Positions 23,796 through 30,300 of a DNA stretch of 35,082 bases are shown in pieces. Source of the DNA: Candidatus Babeliales bacterium (lineage in GTDB: Bacteria > Babelota > Babeliae > Babelales > Vermiphilaceae); the NCBI GenBank assembly GCA_035455925.1, contig DATIEE010000007.1:1-35082 (forward strand), read 5' to 3'. How positions within the stretch are numbered: the stretch's first letter is position 1; each line of letters opens with the position of its first letter. The position numbers were made by a program, and so were the translations under genes. The notes under the pieces are model-generated. The model was not told the DNA's origin and searched no databases. It saw only the letters and a program-made list of their open reading frames with translations.

Positions 23796-25963
23796 TACAC
23801 TATCTACAAGGTCTTGGTAGATATATGGAGATATTTAAAAATAGCAAAAAGTCGCATATAAAAAAGCAATCTAAAGAACCTAAAAATATAACTTTTCTTG
23901 AAAAATTACAAACAATGCTTCAATCATCAAAAAAACCTATTATTGATTTTAAAGAAAAAATAAAAAGCTTTCAGGATGAAGAAGCAAAGGTTAATTATGC
24001 ATTATATGATAATTTTGAAGATGCATTAATTACTACGCTTGAAGAGTTAAAGAATGGTTCTGAATATTCTACCAAGATAATTCGAAGGCGTTATGGTTAT
24101 CAAGGTCAATCAACACGTCCTAATTGTATCGAGGCAGCATTGCAAGATTTATGTAATAATTTGTTGTATGATCAGAATTCGGGATCATTTAAGTTATCCT
24201 TGTTGCCAGCATCATTACATATTAATGATATGTTCAAAAAGTTTTATGAAACTTACAGCATAGATAATTTGGCGAATACTCCAGATGTCGGCCAGGCATT
24301 TATGGATTTGGTATCAAATATTACGGGTGTGATCTATAGAGATGATAAGAACTATGAATTAAAAGCCGAATCAACGGAAAACAACCTGATTACTTTATTT
24401 AACTACTTTTTTGGGATTGATGCACAAAATTTGTATGATCTTGGAACAATGCTTTCCGATGATCGTAGGATCATTACATTTCAATCTTCACCAGATAATA
24501 CAAATAATACAAATAAAATTATTACCGTAACAATAAAAAATAATCAAACAAAAAAAGAAAAAAATATGAATTTATGTTTTAAGCCAATGCATGGATGGTT
24601 AGACTGTCCAGATAGAGATCACAGAAGCTTAGAGCATCAATCACTACTCGATTTAGATTTATTATCAAAAAAATATAATTTAAGCAGTGAAGCGCAAGCG
24701 TTATTTAGCGTTCAACCAATAAAAGTATCTAATTTTATTCGTAAATATTCTGGCACAATGTTGGCGTCTAAAATGTATAGCGTAGAGCAAAAAAATGATT
24801 ATGATAAGATTCGTACAATACTATCGATAGTAAGTCTTTATCCAGATAATACAGAGCTTGTTGATTATGCATATAGTTTATATAATCAATTATCGGATTC
24901 TAACAAGAAAATATCCTTTAAGGATATTTTTGAGTCTAAAGTATGGTATACGCATGAAAAATTTAAAAAAATAATTGTAGGTGATCTTAAGGATCTTGTA
25001 GATTACATTTCAAAAGATTTTAATATAAATATTGTAAGTGAAATTTATTCTCATCTCCCTGATGAATCATCAAAACAAGTTTTTTTAGCAGAAATATTAA
25101 TAGAATATGGAAGAAATGAAAAAATTATCAACGATGATACTATAGAACAGTTTTATCAATTAGTTACTGATGATGCTGGAAAGAAAAATTTTCTTATCGA
25201 TAGTATTGTTAATGTAACTCTCGCTTCAAGATATGATATTGATAGTTTGAAGTTAGTGAAAGAGTTAGTAAGCATAGGGGGCGACGTCAATTCTACTTCG
25301 ACTAAAACAGGAATAACTCCGCTTATTGCTGCGGTCATGCCAAAAGCGCATGTATCAAGAGGTGCCCAATTCCATTATGGTTCGCTTGTTGAATTATTAA
25401 TAGAATCTGGAGCAGATGTAAATAAAATGGTAACTATTAATTTTACTTCTGGAATGTCTGGTAACGAGCAAGTAGCAGCAATTCATTACGCAGCACTTAA
25501 TGACTATGCAAGTGCTGTTCGTCTTTTGGCAAAATATGGAGTAGATCTGAATATGTATTGTTATAGACATTATCTCGATGTCGATGTAAGAAAAACTCCA
25601 TTGGGTTTTGCTGATAATGACTCGATGCTCGCATTATTAGAAAATGGAGCAGATCCAAATATGTCTTCAGATATTGAAGTATGGAAATTTTCAGAAAAAA
25701 ATATACCTGAGGTAGCGGGAAAAATTGTTAGCTATCCGTTGATTAATGCTGTTCGTGCTCATGATGTTAAAAAAGTTAAAGCTTTATTGGCATATAACGC
25801 AGACATTAATGTCATTGATGGTAATGGTAAAACTGTTTTTGATTATTTAAAAGAATCAAAAGGGCAGCTTACAAGTGATCAGTTACCGTTAATTAGGTCA
25901 ATGTTAGAAAAGGCGTCTGGAATATCACATTTTATGACACCAGACCAGCGCAATAAGGAATAA
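23792..25963 (+). CDS. Large ankyrin-repeat protein, probable effector
   Basis: Protein of 723 residues. The N-terminal 60 residues are Lys-rich. An unrecognised domain follows (about 70-300) with the conserved-looking segment STRPNCIEAALQDLCNNLL and KPMHGWLDCPDRDHR. A helical region (about 330-480) leads into about five ankyrin repeats (about 485-705), for example LVKELVSIGGDVNSTSTKTG, LVELLIESGADVN, AVRLLAKYGVDLN, MLALLENGADPN and VKALLAYNADINVIDGNGKT. No signal peptide is present in this frame, but the frame is open 22 codons upstream into the previous secreted ORF. Stops of this gene and the convergent coiled-coil gene are 13 bases apart with no terminator. Confidence 0.75.
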   Translation: MIHYLQGLGRYMEIFKNSKKSHIKKQSKEPKNITFLEKLQTMLQSSKKPIIDFKEKIKSFQDEEAKVNYALYDNFEDALITTLEELKNGSEYSTKIIRRRYGYQGQSTRPNCIEAALQDLCNNLLYDQNSGSFKLSLLPASLHINDMFKKFYETYSIDNLANTPDVGQAFMDLVSNITGVIYRDDKNYELKAESTENNLITLFNYFFGIDAQNLYDLGTMLSDDRRIITFQSSPDNTNNTNKIITVTIKNNQTKKEKNMNLCFKPMHGWLDCPDRDHRSLEHQSLLDLDLLSKKYNLSSEAQALFSVQPIKVSNFIRKYSGTMLASKMYSVEQKNDYDKIRTILSIVSLYPDNTELVDYAYSLYNQLSDSNKKISFKDIFESKVWYTHEKFKKIIVGDLKDLVDYISKDFNINIVSEIYSHLPDESSKQVFLAEILIEYGRNEKIINDDTIEQFYQLVTDDAGKKNFLIDSIVNVTLASRYDIDSLKLVKELVSIGGDVNSTSTKTGITPLIAAVMPKAHVSRGAQFHYGSLVELLIESGADVNKMVTINFTSGMSGNEQVAAIHYAALNDYASAVRLLAKYGVDLNMYCYRHYLDVDVRKTPLGFADNDSMLALLENGADPNMSSDIEVWKFSEKNIPEVAGKIVSYPLINAVRAHDVKKVKALLAYNADINVIDGNGKTVFDYLKESKGQLTSDQLPLIRSMLEKASGISHFMTPDQRNKE

Positions 25964-25976
25964 AAGAATCGGTAAA

Positions 25977-28046
25977 TTAGGATGCTTGTTGAAGAATTTC
26001 CCGTTCTAAAGGATTAAAAATATAAGGATAATTTAGACTATCATTGGTTGTTGGTAGATTAAATATTTTATGTGATTCTTCATAGGTTAATTTGAAATTA
26101 TTTAAGAAATCAGTTCTGATGAGCTGGTATTTTTGCATTTTAGTGTGTGTTTTTATTTTTATTGTATTATAAGTAGTAATATAGGTTTGTAATAGGTTTG
26201 TTTCTTCGTTTATTTCTCTAGTATTAATAATTTTTCTCCAGATATAAAACCAACTAATAGTGTCATTTTCCTTTTTAAGGTTCTGTATGTTTACGTATAA
26301 AGTGTTAATATTTTTTATAACTTCAGGCCAGGTTTGTGGTAGATATGTTTGTGTTTTTTGATATTTTTTATATTTTTTTTTATATTTTGTTTCTAAGTCT
26401 AGATGAGCTTGGGTCATGCTTTTTAAGCATTCTTTTATATTATTTTTGTAATTGCTTATTTCTACATTAATATAATTAATTTGTTCGCTTAATTCTTTAT
26501 TATTAATATCAATATTTGATGATGCTTGATGAAAGTTCTCTATAGTAGATATATTTTGTATGTTATACCAAGGAGATAGCGAAACAAAAAATTCTTTGGT
26601 AATATCTAAACATGATTTTAGGATAACGTTATTTGATTTTTGTTCTTTTTGGTGAAGAATTATATCTTTGCATATGCTGTTTTTGTTGCTTTCTATAACG
26701 CGTAGTTGTGATGTTAACTCTTTTTGTTTTTTGACTAAATCATTTTTTTCAATTAATAAAAAGTAAATATCAATAAAATCTGCATCAGCTTTAGGTTTTT
26801 CTTGATGTATTATTGTAGTATTTTTTTGCAAGCTATCGATAACAGTTTGATATTGTCGATTATATTGTTGTAGCGTCTTAAATGATCCGGTGTGAGATGT
26901 GTACAAGGATTCTAATAGTTCTATAAAGTAGTATGTTTGAAGATTATTAGAATATGTAATAAGGTTTTGTTCATCTTGATTTTCAATAATTACATCTAAA
27001 ATATTTTTGATAATTGGGTTTTCTAAAAAGTTATGTATATTTGAAGCAAGAAATCGGATTAGTTGTCTATCATGTAGTGCTTTTATTATTGGAAAAATAG
27101 TTGTTTTTATTTCATTATATTTTTTTTCTCCATATGCATAACTAATAAGTTCTTGAATGATTCGATTATTGTTGTTTGCAGCCCAACCACACAATCTTTC
27201 CGAAAAAGGCATTGATGTAATTGTTTTCGTTACGGTGGAAATTGTAGAAATAATTTTTTTTGATGAAGAGGATGGTTTATTTTTAACTTTTTCCTGTAGT
27301 ATTTTTTTTTGATCAAAAAGTACTTGTATCTTTTTTTTTAGTGACTCAAGAGAATTATTTTTTGTGATATCATTTTTTGGGATGTAATCATTTATAGCGG
27401 AAAGAAATGATATTATTATTGGTTCTATGCAAGAAGACATTCGCGATGTCACTGTTTCATTGTTGTTTATGGATGTACTAGGAGAGGGTTTATTAATTGG
27501 TAATTCAAGTTTAAATATTGATAAAAACATGTTATAGGTAATTAAAATATCATATAAGTTAGATTTAAAAATGTTTTGATCAATGTGTTTATTGATCATT
27601 TCTAGTTGACAGTTAAGATTAGTAAAAAAAAGTAAAATTTCGTTAATAATATTAGTTACGGTGTTAGCGTTTTCATCTTGCGATAGTTGGGGAATTATTG
27701 TGCTATTAATAAAATTATTTGTTGTTTCATTTCCATAATATGTAAGCGTTTCAAACAGACCTTTTATTTTACTTTGTTTAAATTTATATAGATTTGTGAT
27801 TTCACACTTTAATCTATCTATATAGATTTTACTTTGAATAATTTTTTCTTGAGATTCGTGGTTGTTGTTTGATAGATATGCGTCTAAAAGATGAATATTG
27901 ATTTGATGTGTATAACGAATAATATGGTTGTTATAAAGGTTATAATTATATTCAGTGTTAAGTTGTTCCATGCTTAATATAATTGATACCAAAGATATTG
28001 TGCTAATAAAAAAAAATAATATATATTTTTTACCGCTTTGAATCAT
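25977..28046 (-). CDS. Large secreted coiled-coil protein
   Basis: Protein of 689 residues with a clear signal peptide (core YILFFFISTISLVSIILSM). The rest is almost entirely charged and helical with long stretches typical of coiled coils (about 375-640, e.g. KNDLVKKQKELTSQLRVIES). It is rich in Asn, Lys and Ile and has no recognisable enzyme motif. The ribosome-binding site is weak. It could be a structural periplasmic or outer-surface protein or an effector; nothing decides between these. A 23-bp perfect hairpin lies about 120 bases upstream. Confidence 0.7.
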   Translation of the reverse strand: MIQSGKKYILFFFISTISLVSIILSMEQLNTEYNYNLYNNHIIRYTHQINIHLLDAYLSNNNHESQEKIIQSKIYIDRLKCEITNLYKFKQSKIKGLFETLTYYGNETTNNFINSTIIPQLSQDENANTVTNIINEILLFFTNLNCQLEMINKHIDQNIFKSNLYDILITYNMFLSIFKLELPINKPSPSTSINNNETVTSRMSSCIEPIIISFLSAINDYIPKNDITKNNSLESLKKKIQVLFDQKKILQEKVKNKPSSSSKKIISTISTVTKTITSMPFSERLCGWAANNNNRIIQELISYAYGEKKYNEIKTTIFPIIKALHDRQLIRFLASNIHNFLENPIIKNILDVIIENQDEQNLITYSNNLQTYYFIELLESLYTSHTGSFKTLQQYNRQYQTVIDSLQKNTTIIHQEKPKADADFIDIYFLLIEKNDLVKKQKELTSQLRVIESNKNSICKDIILHQKEQKSNNVILKSCLDITKEFFVSLSPWYNIQNISTIENFHQASSNIDINNKELSEQINYINVEISNYKNNIKECLKSMTQAHLDLETKYKKKYKKYQKTQTYLPQTWPEVIKNINTLYVNIQNLKKENDTISWFYIWRKIINTREINEETNLLQTYITTYNTIKIKTHTKMQKYQLIRTDFLNNFKLTYEESHKIFNLPTTNDSLNYPYIFNPLEREILQQAS

Positions 28047-28166
28047 AAGTGTTTCATTTAGATGCGTATTTTAATAATTTTTAGTTATTACAGAAGTTTA
28101 TCATAAATTATATATAATAAAATAATTTTGTTTGCGTTGCGCCTTGTTTTTTACGAAAATTATTTT

Positions 28167-28221
28167 TTATTTTTATTAAATATATAAAAAATTTCTAATT
28201 TTATATATTTAATAAAAATAA
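28167..28221. repeat. Perfect 23-bp AT-rich inverted repeat
   Basis: Arms 28167-28189 and 28199-28221 are exactly complementary, with a nine-base loop (aatttctaa). It lies in the 464-base gap 28047-28510, upstream of the coiled-coil gene and 290 bases past the end of the kinase-like gene. No gene, tRNA or rRNA is seen in that gap. Confidence 0.8.
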
Positions 28222-28384
28222 GTATGTATTGATTAAAATATCGTGTTGTTTTATACGTTTCCAAACACAATACATTCATAAGGAATGGTTAAAAATCTTG
28301 CAAATTTGAACCGTTTTTGTTTGACATAGTCAAGTCATTGATTAGGTCGCATTGTTTATATACAAAAAATAATAAGAGTGAGTG

Positions 28385-28438
28385 TTTTATTATTTCTATG
28401 TTAAAAAATTTAAGTTTGTTGACATAGAAATAATAAAA
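28385..28438 (-). terminator. Hairpin downstream of the secreted kinase-like gene
   Basis: A perfect 17-bp stem (TTTTATTATTTCTATGT with ACATAGAAATAATAAAA) with a 20-base loop lies about 75 bases past the stop at 28511. Position and T-rich outer arms suit a terminator, though the stem is AT-rich and the loop large. Confidence 0.6.
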
Positions 28439-28510
28439 AACGGCCTATAAATAATTTTTTGATATAAGAATAATATTTGTAATGATGAATACAGGATACA
28501 AGCTTCTTTT

Positions 28511-29644
28511 TTATACAAAGCGCTGTTTTTGAATTTCATCAAATACAGGATTAATATAGGATAATCTGAGTTCTTGTAATTCCGAACTATTAATTTTTAA
28601 CCACGGAAAAGAAGCGTTTGAATTAAACATATTTTTTAGATCCGACAAAACTTGCTGTTGTTCTGTGGATTTATATGCATCAAGATAGCCTTCTATAAAA
28701 TTTTTAAATGCAAGATCATGCCATACCTTTAAATCAACACCTTTTATTATATCCTTTCGTTCAGCAGGTTCACTTGCAGAAAAAAGACCTAAAAACAATT
28801 TTAATATATCATCATCGGGAGTTATTAAATTTTTTAATGAAGCAGCCATGCTTTCATTATCAATGAAAGTAAAATGACCACCAATCTCATCATAAAAAAC
28901 ATTAAAACAATGAAAATCACCATGAGGAATTGTTTTACCAATTTTTGCATTTTGTATTGGTTTCATAAAGCGTTTGTGAAAATTAGCCATTTCTGTGCCA
29001 AGTATTTTATATGCACGTTTAATTCTTTCAGCATTTTGTTTTGATTGGTTATTACGAAATTCATTCACCAATTCGCATAATACTTTACCTTTTGCTGCAG
29101 GCATCGCAGCTATATAATGAACACCATATCCATTCGCGCCTGAATATGAAAAATAAGCTAATGGTAACGCAATGCTAGGAAGACCTTTTGGTGGTATTTT
29201 TGGAGCAAGCAGCTCTTTCATACCAGGATATTTTTCTATAGCTTTAAGACTAGTAGCTTCAGCTAATCCATTTTTAGCCTCTTTAACAATGTACATAGAA
29301 GCTGGACCAGAACGACATGTTGCTGTTACCAAAAAAAGCTGTAATGTATTAAAACTACCTTGGGCATTCATTTTTTTTGCTTTTAGGCATGTTTCGTTAC
29401 GAAAGTTTTCATCATTAAGTTTTTTCTCATGATAAGCTTGCGCTAAAAATTTAGGCAATGATTGCTCTGTAAAACCTCCATCATATTCAAGTAATGATTG
29501 GTCAAATGTGATTTTTGGTATGTCATTTAATTTTTCTCCTAATATATTTGAAAAGTAAGACGAAAAACTTATCGTAACAATAATGTAATATATCTTGACC
29601 AATAATGGTATTTTTTTAAATAATTTCTTCATTGTAATATCCAT
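28511..29644 (-). CDS. Secreted APH/choline-kinase-like phosphotransferase
   Basis: Protein of 377 residues (or 373 from the ATG at 29632). The N-terminal hydrophobic segment (about 12-35) suggests export. The core fits the aminoglycoside phosphotransferase/choline kinase fold: MYIVKEAKNGLAEA carries the nucleotide-binding Lys121 and a Glu eight residues later. HGDFHCFNVF (241-250) is a full Brenner motif HGDxHxxN with catalytic Asp243 and Asn248, and FTFIDNES (258-265) supplies the second metal-binding Asp262. All key residues are present, so activity is likely. The phosphate acceptor is unknown. It is divergent from the DUF1328 gene. Export of an APH-like kinase would be unusual for a resistance enzyme and fits a host-directed role. 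Confidence 0.75.
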   Translation of the reverse strand: MDITMKKLFKKIPLLVKIYYIIVTISFSSYFSNILGEKLNDIPKITFDQSLLEYDGGFTEQSLPKFLAQAYHEKKLNDENFRNETCLKAKKMNAQGSFNTLQLFLVTATCRSGPASMYIVKEAKNGLAEATSLKAIEKYPGMKELLAPKIPPKGLPSIALPLAYFSYSGANGYGVHYIAAMPAAKGKVLCELVNEFRNNQSKQNAERIKRAYKILGTEMANFHKRFMKPIQNAKIGKTIPHGDFHCFNVFYDEIGGHFTFIDNESMAASLKNLITPDDDILKLFLGLFSASEPAERKDIIKGVDLKVWHDLAFKNFIEGYLDAYKSTEQQQVLSDLKNMFNSNASFPWLKINSSELQELRLSYINPVFDEIQKQRFV

Positions 29645-29796
29645 GTCTTTTAGTTAAATTCTTTTATTAAAAATAGTTAAAATAAGACAACAAAGTCAAC
29701 AAAAAATCTTAGCATGTCTTTTATAAATGTCGCATAATTTAATAGGAAATTTTTTATAGTAAAAATACAAATCTCTTATAGGTTTTCACAAAAAAA

Positions 29797-29850
29797 TTTA
29801 AATCATACAAAACTATATACAAGTTTCTTTTCAGCTTTGTATGATTTAAA
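29797..29850. repeat. Perfect 15-bp inverted repeat between divergent genes
   Basis: TTTAAATCATACAAA (29797-29811) pairs with TTTGTATGATTTAAA (29836-29850) around a 24-base loop. It lies between the divergent starts at 29644 and 29882, and its right arm ends five bases before a TATAAT (29855-29860) that probably serves the plus-strand gene. This suggests an operator-like or leader-RNA role. Confidence 0.7.
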
Positions 29851-29881
29851 ATAATATAATTTTTTTATAAAAAGGATATTT

Positions 29882-30079
29882 ATGATACGGTGGATTATAA
29901 CTTTTTTAATTCTTTCAATTATTGCTGGAGTTCTAGGCTTTGCTGGTATAGAAGGAATGTCATTAGATATTGCAAAGATACTTTTCTTCATATTTGTTAT
30001 TTCATTAATTATATCATGTATAACTTATATTTTCCGTGGCAAACCACGTCCACCAGTACCACCTATAGATAGACCATAA
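29882..30079 (+). CDS. DUF1328 (UPF0391/YtjA-type) small membrane protein
   Basis: Protein of 65 residues closely following the DUF1328 pattern: MIRWIITFLILSIIAGVLGF, then IEGMSLDIAKILFFIFVISLI, giving two membrane helices. The C-terminal tail is Pro-rich and basic (GKPRPPVPPIDRP), longer than the usual family end. AAGGA lies just before the ATG, and TATAAT lies about 22 bases upstream of it. Function of the family is unknown; members are often stress-related. A long palindrome follows the stop. Confidence 0.88.
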   Translation: MIRWIITFLILSIIAGVLGFAGIEGMSLDIAKILFFIFVISLIISCITYIFRGKPRPPVPPIDRP

Positions 30080-30097
30080 AAAAATATCTCAAATGAT

Positions 30098-30149
30098 TTA
30101 TAGTAAAAAACACTTTTCAATTTAAATTGAAAAGTGTTTTTTACTATAA
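30098..30149. terminator. 52-bp perfect palindrome after the DUF1328 gene
   Basis: Two 26-base arms (30098-30123 and 30124-30149) are exact reverse complements with no spacer. In RNA this would form a stem of more than 20 pairs with a tiny loop. Starting 18 bases after the stop, it most likely terminates the small gene and insulates ileS. The T6 run lies inside the right arm rather than after it. Confidence 0.75.
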
Positions 30150-30236
30150 CGATATTTATAATCTCTCTTACTTTATAGGTAAAATACGAATAAAACTTGG
30201 CAATTTATTATATAAAATATATTAGGTGCTTCATTT

Positions 30237-30265
30237 TTGTTTGTTTTATGAAAAAATTATATACT
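30237..30265 (+). promoter_or_regulatory. Likely ileS promoter
   Basis: TTGTTT (30237-30242) and TATACT (30260-30265) are 17 bases apart, about 35 bases before the ATG. The predicted leader is too short for a T-box, and no T-box motif is seen. Confidence 0.5.
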
Positions 30266-30300
30266 GTCTTTATAAATAATTTTTATAAAGGACTATAATA

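Noticed and set aside
27907-27915. DnaA-box-like TGTGTATAA
   Set aside because: A single match inside a coding gene, far from dnaA, with no second box nearby; expected by chance in AT-rich DNA.
28290-28330. tRNA-like T-loop sequence (GGTTCAAAT on the minus strand)
   Set aside because: No pairing T-stem, acceptor stem or anticodon arm can be drawn around it.
30150-30300. T-box riboswitch before ileS
   Set aside because: No T-box sequence or specifier stem, and the likely promoter leaves only about 30 bases of leader.
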